Below are positions 54,931-63,652 of a stretch of 64,000 nucleotides of DNA, one piece after another. How positions within the stretch are numbered: position 1 is the stretch's first letter; every line of letters begins with the position of its first letter. The notes beneath the pieces were generated by a model, which was not told where the DNA came from, ran no database searches, and was given only the letters and a program-made list of their open reading frames with translations. The position numbers and the translations under genes are program-made. Origin of the DNA: Tissierellales bacterium (lineage in GTDB: Bacteria; Bacillota; Clostridia; Tissierellales; Tissierellaceae); assembly GCA_030146705.1 (NCBI GenBank), contig JASLBE010000044.1, forward strand, positions 1 through 64,000, given 5' to 3'.

Positions 54931-55443
54931 CTAGTTAATTACCTTGGCAGGGATGCCAACAGCAGTCTTATTATCTGGTACATCTGTTAAAACCACAGCA
55001 TTGGCACCTATCTTGGCATTATCTCCAACCCTAATAGGTCCTAGGAGTTTGGCCCCTGTTCCTATTACAACATTGTTCCCCACAGTTGGGTGTCTTTTAG
55101 CATCTCCATCGTGGCCAGTTCCTCCTAGGGTTACCCCATGGTAGATTAAAACATTGTCGCCAACCTCAGCTGTCTCTCCAATTACAACCCCCATACCATG
55201 GTCTATAAATAAATTTTTTCCAATCTTGGCACCAGGATGGATTTCAATTCCAGTCCTCCTCCTAGCAACTTGGGATACCCACCTAGCCAAGAAAAATTTC
55301 TCCCTAGTATAAAACCACTTGGCAATCTTGTAATAAATATAGGCCCTTACACTAGGATAGAGTAGCAAAACTTCTATAAAAGACTTGGCAGCAGGATCCT
55401 CTTTTAAAATATGGTTAACTTGTGATTTAATTTCTTTTAGCAT
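54931..55443 (-). CDS. cysE: Serine O-acetyltransferase
   Basis: 170 residues, a short form. The N-terminal helices are followed by a hexapeptide left-handed beta helix with G-I-E-I-H-P-G-A-K-I-G, catalytic H-G-M-G-V-V-I-G-E-T-A and G-G-T-G-H-D-G-D-A-K-R-H-P. It makes O-acetylserine for CysK. Its ATG overlaps the cysK stop (TAATG), so the two are coupled. Confidence 0.95.
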   Translation of the reverse strand: MLKEIKSQVNHILKEDPAAKSFIEVLLLYPSVRAYIYYKIAKWFYTREKFFLARWVSQVARRRTGIEIHPGAKIGKNLFIDHGMGVVIGETAEVGDNVLIYHGVTLGGTGHDGDAKRHPTVGNNVVIGTGAKLLGPIRVGDNAKIGANAVVLTDVPDNKTAVGIPAKVIN

Positions 55444-56363
55444 TAATCCTCATCCTCTGAAAAAACTGTTGTAGATAAATATCTTTCCCCTGTATCAGGC
55501 AAGACAGTTACAACCACCTTACCCTCACCTAATTCCCTGGCTATCTTCTTAGCAGCAGCCAGGTTGGCACCAGAAGAAATTCCAGCCAAGATCCCAGCCT
55601 TGCTCCCAAGGAGCCTAGCATACTTGTAGGCCTCCTCATCACTAATACTAATAAACCCATCTATAAGTTCCCTATCAAAAACTTCTGGCACAAAATTAGC
55701 CCCAATTCCTTGGATTTTATGGGGACCTGGTTCTTTTCCTTCAAGGACCCTAGAATTTTTTGGTTCCATAGCATAAATCTTTACACCGTCAAGCTCTTCC
55801 TTAAGCCTCTTGCCTATCCCAGACACAGTACCACCAGTTCCAACTCCAGCCACAAAAGCGTCAATCCTGCCCCCAGTATCTTCTAAAATTTCAAGTGAAG
55901 TTGTTTCATAGTGGGCCCTCCTATTGCTTAGATTGGAAAATTGGTTGGGAAGAAAGTATCCCTTTTCCCTAGCAAGTTTTTCTGCCAATTCAACAGAACC
56001 ATTCATCCCCTTACTTCCCTCAGTTAAAATTATCTCGGCCCCATAGGCCTTCATTAGCTTTCTTCTTTCAATGCTCATAGTTTCTGGCATAACCAAGATA
56101 ACCTTATATCCCTTGGCAGCCCCAAGCATAGCCAGCCCTATACCTGTATTACCACTAGTGGGCTCTATAATTGTTCCACCTGGTTTTAAAAGACCTCTTT
56201 CCTCTCCGTCCTTAACCATATAGTAGGCAGCCCTATCCTTTATACTAAAAGATGGGTTCCTGCTTTCTATCTTAACTAGGATATCCGCCTCTCCCTTTTC
56301 TTTTAGGTTTCCCAGCCTTACCATTGGTGTATTTCCTATAGTTTCATAAATATTATTAAACAT
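55443..56363 (-). CDS. cysK: Cysteine synthase (O-acetylserine sulfhydrylase)
   Basis: 306 residues. PLP lysine in N-P-S-F-S-I-K-D-R-A near residue 40, the G-T-G-G-T phosphate loop near 175, and T-S-G-N-T-G near 67. It forms cysteine from O-acetylserine and sulfide. First gene of the cysK-cysE unit; RBS GGGGGAAG. Confidence 0.96.
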   Translation of the reverse strand: MFNNIYETIGNTPMVRLGNLKEKGEADILVKIESRNPSFSIKDRAAYYMVKDGEERGLLKPGGTIIEPTSGNTGIGLAMLGAAKGYKVILVMPETMSIERRKLMKAYGAEIILTEGSKGMNGSVELAEKLAREKGYFLPNQFSNLSNRRAHYETTSLEILEDTGGRIDAFVAGVGTGGTVSGIGKRLKEELDGVKIYAMEPKNSRVLEGKEPGPHKIQGIGANFVPEVFDRELIDGFISISDEEAYKYARLLGSKAGILAGISSGANLAAAKKIARELGEGKVVVTVLPDTGERYLSTTVFSEDED

Positions 56364-56525
56364 AAATCTTCCCCCGTTCCTTTTAATCTCTAGTGTTTTA
56401 CTAGTAATTAATAGTTTATATATATTATACCTTATATTTACAAATACTTAACCCCCTTTTTTATAAAGTTTTGCCCAAAAGTTGTTTTCCTAAATAATCT
56501 TTTTATTTCAAATTTATCAAATATA
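56364..56525. other. AT-rich intergenic stretch upstream of cysK
   Basis: Contains a minus-strand -10 candidate AAGGTATAAT (near 56420-56430) that may serve cysK, and otherwise only AT-rich sequence. No gene supported here. Confidence 0.4.
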
Positions 56526-56705
56526 ATGGAAAAACCTACTGGTTTTATCTATGACTATACTGAACATATACCTCTTGAACATCTTGGTTACCCAAAGGAT
56601 GATATGTTTAAGCTAAGATTGGTTATAGACTCTGTTGATAAAAGGACTAATAAACCTTTCTCTGTAACTTATGATGTAGATTTCAGGATGCCTTTTAATG
56701 AATAA
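56526..56705 (+). pseudogene. Short ORF or C-terminal gene remnant
   Basis: 59 codons starting at an ATG without a Shine-Dalgarno, but with coding-like composition: Y-T-E-H-I-P-L-E-H-L-G-Y-P, R-L-V-I-D-S-V-D-K and V-T-Y-D-V-D-F-R-M. The frame stays open for some distance upstream. It looks like the tail of a decayed gene; an intrinsic terminator follows (56709-56735). I recognise no family. Confidence 0.45.
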
Positions 56706-56708
56706 GAT

Positions 56709-56735
56709 TAAATAAGCCTGTATGGGCTTATTTTT
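56709..56735 (+). terminator. Intrinsic terminator after the remnant
   Basis: AATAAGCC and GGGCTTATT flank a short loop, followed by TTTTTT. Confidence 0.65.
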
Positions 56736-56798
56736 TTGTCCTTTTTTAGGTTTGCAACTTTTGGCCTATCTTAGTCTTTTTAATATCTAACTAGTGGT

Positions 56799-56808
56799 AT
56801 GATATAAT
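56799..56808 (+). promoter_or_regulatory. Extended -10 before a tiny ORF
   Basis: TGATATAAT with the -10 TATAAT at 56803-56808. Confidence 0.4.
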
Positions 56809-56834
56809 ATTTGTAAGTAATTTAAGGGATAAGT

Positions 56835-56885
56835 ATGAATAATAAAAGAAGTGTTACTAGTAAGCAGGGGCTTATGATTATATAA
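56835..56885 (+). pseudogene. Tiny ORF or decayed 5' end of a gene
   Basis: 16 codons with a promoter (56799-56808), a TTAAGGGAT ribosome binding site and an immediately following terminator (56884-56914). It looks like an abandoned gene start; the peptide resembles nothing I know. Confidence 0.35.
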
Positions 56886-56914
56886 AAAAAGAAGCTAGTT
56901 TTCTAGCTTCTTTT
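56884..56914. terminator. Terminator between the tiny ORF and proB
   Basis: AAAGAAGCTAG and CTAGCTTCTTT pair across TTTT. It serves proB on the minus strand. Confidence 0.7.
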
Positions 56915-56920
56915 TCCTTC

Positions 56921-57745
56921 CTAGGCTGTAAATATAGTTCCTTTTTCCTTGCCCTCTAGGAAGTTAATAACCACATCTTTTTTCTTTCCCTTGGCAACTA
57001 CTAAATTAGTTCCATACTTAGTAACTTTTTTTGCAGCCATTATTTTTGTAACCATTCCACCAGTTCCAAAAGATGACTTGTTTATAGTTGATATGTTTTT
57101 TTCATCTTCTTCTATATTTTCTATAAGTTCTAAAAGCTTAGCATCCTTGTTGTCTTGTGGATTTTTGTCATAGACCCCGTCAACATCTGATAAAAGAAAG
57201 ATTAGGTCTGCAGCCCAAAGGACTCCAGTGTGGGCTGCCAGCATATCATTGTCTCCAATCTTAATTTCATCATAGCAGACTGTATCATTTTCATTTATTA
57301 TTGGGACAACCCCCTCATCAATAAGGGTGAAAATAGTGTTCCTTATATTTAAGGTCCTTTCTTCCTTGCCAAAGTCTTCCTTGGTTAAAAGAATTTGGGC
57401 CACATGGATATCTCTTTCTAGAAATATCCTCCTGTAAGAGTCCATAAGCTCCACCTGGCCTATGGCACAAAGGGCCTGCTTGTAATGAATATCTTCCTTT
57501 CTGGACCACTTGCCCAGGGTGCCTACTCCTGCTATCCTGGCACCTGAGGAAACAATAATTACACTTTTCCCCATATCCCTTAAAATTTTAATTTGGTCTG
57601 CCAAGTTTTCCATAAAATCCCTATCCACATGGCCGTCTTCGCTGGTCAAGGTGCTACTACCAATTTTTATTATTATCTTTTTACTATTTTTTAAAATTTC
57701 TTCTTTTTTCCTTGCTATCCTACTTTTTTCTTGTTCTTTTTCCAT
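56921..57745 (-). CDS. proB: Glutamate 5-kinase, short form
   Basis: 274 residues. The amino-acid-kinase fold has I-I-I-K-I-G-S-S-T-L near 25 and S-S-G-A near 66, then N-E-N-D near 150. It ends before any PUA domain, as in short ProB proteins. It phosphorylates glutamate for proline synthesis. It lies 11 bases after proA; proC is not in the window. Confidence 0.94.
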   Translation of the reverse strand: MEKEQEKSRIARKKEEILKNSKKIIIKIGSSTLTSEDGHVDRDFMENLADQIKILRDMGKSVIIVSSGARIAGVGTLGKWSRKEDIHYKQALCAIGQVELMDSYRRIFLERDIHVAQILLTKEDFGKEERTLNIRNTIFTLIDEGVVPIINENDTVCYDEIKIGDNDMLAAHTGVLWAADLIFLLSDVDGVYDKNPQDNKDAKLLELIENIEEDEKNISTINKSSFGTGGMVTKIMAAKKVTKYGTNLVVAKGKKKDVVINFLEGKEKGTIFTA

Positions 57746-57756
57746 CTTGCCTTCCT

Positions 57757-58998
57757 CTACTTTCTTATATGTCCTTCACCTAAAACTATATACTTATAGG
57801 TTACTAGTTGCTCCAGTCCTACTGGTCCCCTTGCATGGGTTTTTTGAGTACTAATGCCCATTTCTGCACCAAAGCCAAATTCTGACCCATCTGTAAATCT
57901 TGTAGAGGCATTGGCATATACTGTTGAGGCATCTACTAGCCTAGTAAACTTCTTAATATTAGTATAGTCTTGGGATACTATAGATTCTGAATGCATAGTC
58001 CCATACTTGTTTATATGGTCAATTGCCTCATCTACTGACCCAACTACCCTTATAGCCAGTTTACTATCTAGGTATTCTGTTGCCCAGTCTTCTTCTGTTG
58101 CTTCCTTTACACCTATATACTCCCTAACTACTTCATCTCCAAAAATTTCTACCTCATCTTTTATTTCCTCATAAAGTTTTGGTAAAAACTCTCCTGCTAC
58201 TTTTTCATGAACTAGGAGGGTTTCACAAGCATTACAAACTCCAGTCCTTTGAGTTTTTGCATTTACTACAATCTTAAGCCCATCATCTAATTTCCCAGTT
58301 TCATCTATAAAAACATGGCAATTTCCCTCACCAGTTTGTAGGGTTGGAACTTTAGCATTGTCTAAGACAAAGTCAATTAGTCCTTTTCCCCCCCTTGGAA
58401 TTAGTAGGTCAACATAGCCCTTGGCTTCTAGTAAGCTCTTCACATGGTCCCTATTAGTATCCTCTAAAAATTGGATACTTTCCTTGGATATATTGGTTTT
58501 GCCAAGCCCCTCTCTTATGGCTTCAACTATGGCTATATTTGAATTAATAGCTGATGAACTTCCCCTTAAAATTATTCCATTACCACTTTTAAAAGCCAGG
58601 GCAAAGGCATCTGCTGTAACATTTGGCCTAGATTCATATATAATTCCTACTACTCCTAGGGGAACAGACATCTTGGCTATTGTAAGTCCATTTTCCAGGG
58701 TCCAAGTCTTGTTAGATTCCCAGACTGGGTCTGGAAGTTTGGCAACATCCCTAACCCCTTTTATTATTCCATCCAACCTTTCATCATCTAACATAAGCCT
58801 ATCCACTAGGGCACTATTCATATTTACCTTCTTAGCTGCCTCTATGTCTTTTTTGTTGCCCCTTAAAATGTTTTCCCTATGGTCTTCCATAGTATCTGCG
58901 ACTATATTTAGGGCTATATTTTTTTCTTCTGTAGATGCTTTTAATAATTGACCTTCTACTGCCTTTAATTTTTCTAATTTTTCCATTACATAAGACAT
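57757..58998 (-). CDS. proA: Glutamate-5-semialdehyde dehydrogenase
   Basis: 413 residues. The catalytic Cys is in G-V-C-N-A-C-E-T (about 257-264); an aldehyde-dehydrogenase-type Rossmann fold is evident. It reduces glutamyl phosphate to the semialdehyde. First gene of the proA-proB pair; RBS CGGAGGG. Confidence 0.95.
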   Translation of the reverse strand: MSYVMEKLEKLKAVEGQLLKASTEEKNIALNIVADTMEDHRENILRGNKKDIEAAKKVNMNSALVDRLMLDDERLDGIIKGVRDVAKLPDPVWESNKTWTLENGLTIAKMSVPLGVVGIIYESRPNVTADAFALAFKSGNGIILRGSSSAINSNIAIVEAIREGLGKTNISKESIQFLEDTNRDHVKSLLEAKGYVDLLIPRGGKGLIDFVLDNAKVPTLQTGEGNCHVFIDETGKLDDGLKIVVNAKTQRTGVCNACETLLVHEKVAGEFLPKLYEEIKDEVEIFGDEVVREYIGVKEATEEDWATEYLDSKLAIRVVGSVDEAIDHINKYGTMHSESIVSQDYTNIKKFTRLVDASTVYANASTRFTDGSEFGFGAEMGISTQKTHARGPVGLEQLVTYKYIVLGEGHIRK

Positions 58999-59108
58999 TA
59001 TAATCCCTCCGATTAATCATATTATATATTTTTTTAAAAATTAACTCTAGTCTATTTTATGTTATTATATACTAGAGTATCTATTATGTAAATTTATAGG
59101 AGGTAGTT

Positions 59109-60233
59109 ATGTCTTTTACAAATACTTTAAGTCCCTTTACTATTAAAAATTTAGACCTAAAAAACAGGCTAGTATTTCCTGCTATTGGAACTAATTTTGC
59201 CAATAGTGATGGGAGTTTAAATGAAAAAATCCTGGGCCATTATGAGGCCCTTGCTAAAAGTGGCAATGGCTTAATTATTACTGAAATAACCAGGATTGAT
59301 AAAGAGTACGGTACAAACTTTATAAACCAATTAAGGGCTGAGTCTCTAGAGGATGTTAGCAAGTTGTCCCCCCTAGTAGAAAGGGTCCATAGGCATGGAA
59401 GTAAAATATTTTTACAACTCCAGCACCCTGGCCTTGTTGCTCCTAGGACCCTGCTTGGTGGAAAAGACCCCTTGGGTCCTTCTAGCTTGGAGCTTAGTCC
59501 TGGAGTTTTTTCAAGGGAAATGACTGAAAGAGAAATTCAAGTCTTAATAAATAAGTTTGCCCTAGGGGCAAAAATTGGTGAAGATGCAGGTTTTGATGGG
59601 GTTGAACTCCACGCTACCCACGGCTACTTGCTCTCCCAGTTCCTATCACCTGATACAAATAAAAGAACTGACAAATATGGGGGCAATGTTTTTAATAGGG
59701 CCAACATCTTAGTTGAAATAATAAGTGGTATTAGGCAGTTTTGTAGAGAAGACTTTATTATTTCCATTAGGATAAATGGGGATGACTTCCTAGAAAATGG
59801 TATGTCCTTAGATGATTCAACTATGGTATGTAAGCTTTTAGAGGAGGCTGGTGCAGATGTTTTAAATATAAGTTCTGGTACTCCAAGAAGTGACAAGTCT
59901 AGGTCAACTATTATTGAGCCCAAGGGTTATGAGGAAGCCTGGAAGAAAAATTTAGCCAAAACTATTAAGGAAAATGTAGGGCTTCCTATTATTGCCTGCA
60001 ATAATATTAAAAATCCTGAAACTATGGAAGCCCTACTAGAAGATGGGGTTTGTGACTTGCTTGCCCTAGGTAGGGCCCAGTTGGCTGACTATGATTTTAT
60101 CAAAAAAACCATAGAGGGAAAAACTCAAGATATAAACCAGTGTATTTCCTGCCTAGCTTGCATAGGTTCACTTTTATCTGGTGGGGTTTTGACCTGTCCT
60201 ATAAATAAAAATTTGCAAAAAAATAACGCTTGA
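59109..60233 (+). CDS. Old Yellow Enzyme-like flavoprotein with an iron-sulfur motif
   Basis: 374 residues. The TIM barrel (OYE/2,4-dienoyl-CoA reductase domain) starts S-P-F-T-I-K-N-L-D-L-K-N-R. It has H-A-T-H-G-Y-L-L-S-Q-F-L-S-P near 168. The C-terminus has C-I-S-C-L-A-C-x11-C, a four-cysteine [4Fe-4S] motif, and stops there, without the FAD/NAD domain of the larger enzymes. It probably reduces activated C=C bonds. It has its own promoter region and is convergent with ferritin. Confidence 0.88.
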   Translation: MSFTNTLSPFTIKNLDLKNRLVFPAIGTNFANSDGSLNEKILGHYEALAKSGNGLIITEITRIDKEYGTNFINQLRAESLEDVSKLSPLVERVHRHGSKIFLQLQHPGLVAPRTLLGGKDPLGPSSLELSPGVFSREMTEREIQVLINKFALGAKIGEDAGFDGVELHATHGYLLSQFLSPDTNKRTDKYGGNVFNRANILVEIISGIRQFCREDFIISIRINGDDFLENGMSLDDSTMVCKLLEEAGADVLNISSGTPRSDKSRSTIIEPKGYEEAWKKNLAKTIKENVGLPIIACNNIKNPETMEALLEDGVCDLLALGRAQLADYDFIKKTIEGKTQDINQCISCLACIGSLLSGGVLTCPINKNLQKNNA

Positions 60234-60250
60234 TACCAAGCGTTATTTTT
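60221..60250. terminator. Bidirectional terminator, OYE/ferritin
   Basis: AAATAACGCTTG and CAAGCGTTATTT pair across ATAC. T5 follows on the plus side. Confidence 0.75.
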
Positions 60251-60251
60251 A

Positions 60252-60770
60252 TTATTCTTCTGTTGTTTGTGGTGGAGTTGGAGCTGGCCTAGTTCCCAGT
60301 TCTTGGTTTAATAGGTATAGACCCCTCTTCTCATCACCATATAGGTTGTATTTATCTATTAATTCCATAGCAGATGCTTCTTCTTCAGCCTGTTCTTCTA
60401 TAAACCAGTCTAAAAATTGCATTGTCCTAAAGTCTTTTTCCTGCATTGCCACATCATATATTTTATGGATAGACCTAGTTATTATTTGTTCGTGTTCTAA
60501 TACTTCTTCTAAAACCTCTTCATGTCTTTTATAGTCCCTTGATGGATTTTCTATTTTATCCAGGTCAACTTTTATACCATTTCCGTGTAAATAGTCTATA
60601 ATCAGCCTTGTATGGATTAATTCTTCCTGCACTTGATTGTTAAACCAATGGGCAAAACCATCTAATCCTTGGTCTACAAAGTAGTTAGCCATTTCAAGAT
60701 ATAAATATGATGAAAATAGTTCTAAGTTCACCTGTTCATTTAACATTTCTGCTACTTTTTCATTTACCAT
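60252..60770 (-). CDS. ftnA: Ferritin
   Basis: 172 residues from the ATG at 60770. Ferroxidase-type ligands: E17, the E-E-L-I-H (Glu/His) segment near 50-53, E94 region E-H-E-Q and E-E-Q-A near 130. Non-heme ferritin of the bacterial Ftn type; oxidises and stores iron and limits ROS. Pro/Thr-rich tail. AAAGGAG precedes this ATG, so the longer TTG start is wrong. Confidence 0.93.
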   Translation of the reverse strand: MVNEKVAEMLNEQVNLELFSSYLYLEMANYFVDQGLDGFAHWFNNQVQEELIHTRLIIDYLHGNGIKVDLDKIENPSRDYKRHEEVLEEVLEHEQIITRSIHKIYDVAMQEKDFRTMQFLDWFIEEQAEEEASAMELIDKYNLYGDEKRGLYLLNQELGTRPAPTPPQTTEE

Positions 60771-60880
60771 ATTAATCACTCCTTTAGTTATTACCAACTA
60801 ACCCTTACTACAACTAGATACCCTAATTAATTTTAATAAAACTCAATTAATAATTTATTGGTCCTAGCTTGCCAAACTTA

Positions 60881-60913
60881 AAACTCCCTGGAAGCTATCT
60901 TCCAAGGAGTTTT
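60881..60913 (-). terminator. Terminator of the DUF3100 operon
   Basis: AAACTCC-CTGGAAG and CTTCCA-AGGAGTTT pair (small bulge) with T-run on the minus side at the end of the arm. Confidence 0.65.
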
Positions 60914-60914
60914 T

Positions 60915-61367
60915 CTAAATTGTTCCTATTAGCTTTAAAACAAAATTAGCTATTACGGCTGAACCTAAAAATGTTCCAGCTATGACAAATAGGGCTAGGA
61001 TAAATATTTTAGGCCCAGTTTCTTTTAAAGTGTCAACATTTTTCCCTGTATATATTCCTGCATAGGCTAAAATTGGTGTACATAGGGCAAGAAAGTTTAC
61101 CTTAGATACATAGTTATAAATTATTTTAGATCCTGGAAAACCTGGAATTGTAATTAGGGTAGAAAGTGTTACAATATAGGCAACACTTGGGATTTTAAAG
61201 GGTAGGACCTCTCCTAATAATATTCCTATTAAAGCCAGTCCCATAAGAATTAACATACCTGGCATAGCCTCAAATATTCCAACCTTTGTAGCTACATAGT
61301 TTCCAACTAGTGATAGGGTCGCTATAATCCCCAATACTATTGCTGAATTTTTTATACTCATATCCAT
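60915..61367 (-). CDS. Membrane protein partnered with DUF3100
   Basis: 150 residues, four to five hydrophobic segments. I start at the ATG at 61367 because GGGAG is 9 bases upstream, and a TTG at 61376 has none. It overlaps the stop of the DUF3100 gene closely, so the two are translationally coupled and probably form one membrane transporter. Family of this partner not recognised. Confidence 0.7.
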   Translation of the reverse strand: MDMSIKNSAIVLGIIATLSLVGNYVATKVGIFEAMPGMLILMGLALIGILLGEVLPFKIPSVAYIVTLSTLITIPGFPGSKIIYNYVSKVNFLALCTPILAYAGIYTGKNVDTLKETGPKIFILALFVIAGTFLGSAVIANFVLKLIGTI

Positions 61368-61368
61368 T

Positions 61369-62190
61369 TTAAGCAACTCCCTTCTCTACTTTTTCAATAT
61401 CTATTTCCTCTTCTGGTGCTTCCTTGTATTTAAACTTATAAATCTTCCTATATAAAAATTCTGCTAGTGGCAAAGATACAAATAAAGACATATATAGTCC
61501 ATCTAGGCCTGAAAGTAAATTACTGCTTGCCCCAAAGGCTGTTATCATACTTTCCATTTCAGGATATATTGTTGTAAGGGCTCCAACTCCTGCTGTCATC
61601 ATACTAGCTGAACCTACTCCTGACGCCATAGCTAGGGCATATGGGTGGAGAGATGTATATACTGCTAGTAGGCTTGCTAAAATTCCTATAAAAGGAGTCC
61701 CAAAAACTGTCCCTACTATGTAGACTCCTAAAACCCCCCTACCCTCAGCTGAATCTAACCCATACTTGTCTCCAATTAAAGCTATACTAGACTCCCTACA
61801 AATTGAATGGGCTCCCCCAACAACTTCTCTTTTCAACCCTAGCATAACCCCCAAAGGTACTCCAACTAAAACTGTTCCCAGGTTACCAAACTCTTGAAGG
61901 ATTAAGGCTGGACTTGATTTTAATACTTGTGGCAGGGTAGGTCCAATATTTGTACCATACTTGGCCATTAAAAGCATTAAAGTCAAACCTATTAAACTTC
62001 CTGCATCATCCATATCTTTTTCCTTGGCTATATTTAAAAATTTTGGTGTGATTAAAACTCCAATTATCATTGCATACAACATTGGTATAAAAACAACTGA
62101 TCCTCCACCAATACTAAAACTCCTAACCCCTATTAATTCAGCTATAATAATTATTACTAAGGCCATTAAATGTAGCTTAATATTCCTCAT
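61369..62190 (-). CDS. DUF3100-type membrane protein, probable transporter
   Basis: 273 residues, about seven membrane helices. It carries the G-G-A-H-S-I-C-R-E-S and G-V-G-S-A-S-M-M-T-A-G motifs typical of the DUF3100 family. Linkage with an M20 amidohydrolase points to uptake or export of an N-acyl amino acid or related amide; this is inferred. RBS GGGGGAA. Confidence 0.75.
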   Translation of the reverse strand: MRNIKLHLMALVIIIIAELIGVRSFSIGGGSVVFIPMLYAMIIGVLITPKFLNIAKEKDMDDAGSLIGLTLMLLMAKYGTNIGPTLPQVLKSSPALILQEFGNLGTVLVGVPLGVMLGLKREVVGGAHSICRESSIALIGDKYGLDSAEGRGVLGVYIVGTVFGTPFIGILASLLAVYTSLHPYALAMASGVGSASMMTAGVGALTTIYPEMESMITAFGASSNLLSGLDGLYMSLFVSLPLAEFLYRKIYKFKYKEAPEEEIDIEKVEKGVA

Positions 62191-62210
62191 TTCTATTCCC
62201 CCTATTTTTA

Positions 62211-63419
62211 CTAATCTCTATTTAAAAAATCCACTGCTCCCTGAGCAAGTAAACTGCTACCAAATTTAAACTTACTTTCATCTATTGTAAACTTTGAATT
62301 GTGGTGGCCATAAACAACCCCATCTACTGGTAGGATATTGCTTAGGTAGAAAAAAGTCCCTGGAACTTCTTCTAAAAAGTAGGCCATATCCTCCCCGCCC
62401 ATAAAGGGTTTTTCTAGTTCAACTATCTTGTCTTCTCCTACTATTTTCAGGGCAGACTCTTTAAAATTTTCTGTAAATTCCTTGTTGTTTATTAGGGCTG
62501 GATACTTAAAATCATACTGGTACTTGTAAGTTCCACCATTGCTTTCAGTTATTCCCTTGACTACTTCTTCTATCCTCCTGGCTATCCTCTGCCTAAGTTC
62601 CTTGTTAAAAGTCCTAACTGTTCCCTCTAGTTCAACCTTGTCTGGTATAATATTTTGGTTGAATCCTCCCTCAATTCTGCATATAGATAAAACTGCTGGT
62701 TCTGTTGGACTTGTTTCCCTACTAATAATTTTTTGCAGGGCTTGGACTACTTCTGTTGCTAAAATAATAGGATCTACACAACTATGTGGATAGGCTCCAT
62801 GGCCTCCCTTGCCTATTATTTCTATATAGACCCTGTCCATAGAAGCCATTAGCTCCTTGTAGGCTATGCCTATTTTTCCATTTCCAAGTTCTGGAGATAT
62901 GCTACCAACATGGAGTCCAAGGGCTGCATCCACCTTAGGGTTTTCTAAAACACCTTCTTCTATCATTGGTTTTGCCCCTCCTGGGTATTCCTCTCCTGGT
63001 TGGAACATAAGCTTTACATTTCCCCTGAACTTATCCTTGTTTTCATTTAAAACCTTGGCTGCTCCCAGTAGGATTGCAGCATGGGCATCATGGCCACAGG
63101 CGTGCATACATCCGTTTTTAGATGCAAAGGGAAGTCCTGTTTCTTCTTCTATTGGTAGCCCATCCATATCAGCCCTCAAGGCTATAGTTTTTCCTTCTCC
63201 CAGGCCCCCTTTTATAAGTCCTACTACTGCGTTGCCTTCTATTAAAGTTTCATAAGGTATATTAAATTCCCTTAGTTTGTTTTGAACATAGGCACTTGTT
63301 TTTGGTAGGTTTAAACCTAGTTCTGGTATTTGGTGGAGGTCCCTTCTCCAAGCAATAATATCTTCTTCAATTTTTTCAACTTCTCCTAAAATATCAAAAT
63401 CCAACCCTTGTTTTTTCAT
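62211..63419 (-). CDS. M20-family amidohydrolase
   Basis: 402 residues. Metal ligands: C-M-H-A-C-G-H-D-A-H (about 106-115), G-E-E-Y-P-G and the H-V-G-S segment. The dimerisation (lid) domain is inserted. It resembles hippurate/N-acyl amino acid amidohydrolases. First gene of an operon with the DUF3100 pair; RBS AAAAGGGGG. Confidence 0.9.
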   Translation of the reverse strand: MKKQGLDFDILGEVEKIEEDIIAWRRDLHQIPELGLNLPKTSAYVQNKLREFNIPYETLIEGNAVVGLIKGGLGEGKTIALRADMDGLPIEEETGLPFASKNGCMHACGHDAHAAILLGAAKVLNENKDKFRGNVKLMFQPGEEYPGGAKPMIEEGVLENPKVDAALGLHVGSISPELGNGKIGIAYKELMASMDRVYIEIIGKGGHGAYPHSCVDPIILATEVVQALQKIISRETSPTEPAVLSICRIEGGFNQNIIPDKVELEGTVRTFNKELRQRIARRIEEVVKGITESNGGTYKYQYDFKYPALINNKEFTENFKESALKIVGEDKIVELEKPFMGGEDMAYFLEEVPGTFFYLSNILPVDGVVYGHHNSKFTIDESKFKFGSSLLAQGAVDFLNRD

Positions 63420-63443
63420 TTTAAATCCCCCTTTTAAATATAA

Positions 63444-63475
63444 AGAAGCGTCCTTTAAAAATAAAGGACGCTTCT
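63444..63475 (-). terminator. Hairpin in the amidohydrolase leader
   Basis: GAAGCGTCCTTT and AAAGGACGCTTC pair across TAAAAAT, 25 bases before the start codon. The T-run is imperfect, so it may be an attenuator or a leader stem-loop. Confidence 0.5.
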
Positions 63476-63497
63476 TAATTTCAACACTATTTTAACC

Positions 63498-63527
63498 TAA
63501 TATTATTGCGCAGCCAATAATATTATA
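63498..63527 (-). promoter_or_regulatory. Palindromic operator overlapping the amidohydrolase -10
   Basis: TAATATTATTG (63498-63508) and CAATAATATTA (63515-63525) are a perfect 11-bp inverted repeat around CGCAGC. The minus-strand TATAAT (63522-63527) overlaps the outer arm, an arrangement typical of a repressor operator. Confidence 0.5.
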
Positions 63528-63540
63528 TACAAAAAATAAT

Positions 63541-63564
63541 CCCTTTTCTAAAGTTTAGAATGGG
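63541..63564 (-). terminator. Terminator of the small-peptide gene
   Basis: CCC-TTCTAAA and TTTAGAA-GGG pair (one A-A mismatch), followed on the minus strand by ATTATTTTTT. Confidence 0.6.
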
Positions 63565-63652
63565 AAAAATAGTTTAAAACTATATTAAATTTTCGTAGGT
63601 AAATATAAAACCTAGTAACTTAAGCCTAGGCTAACTTTGAAAAATATTATGC

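Noticed and set aside
60771..60797. Upstream TTG start for ferritin
   Set aside because: The RBS AAAGGAG is positioned for the ATG at 60770, and the protein then begins as other ferritins do.
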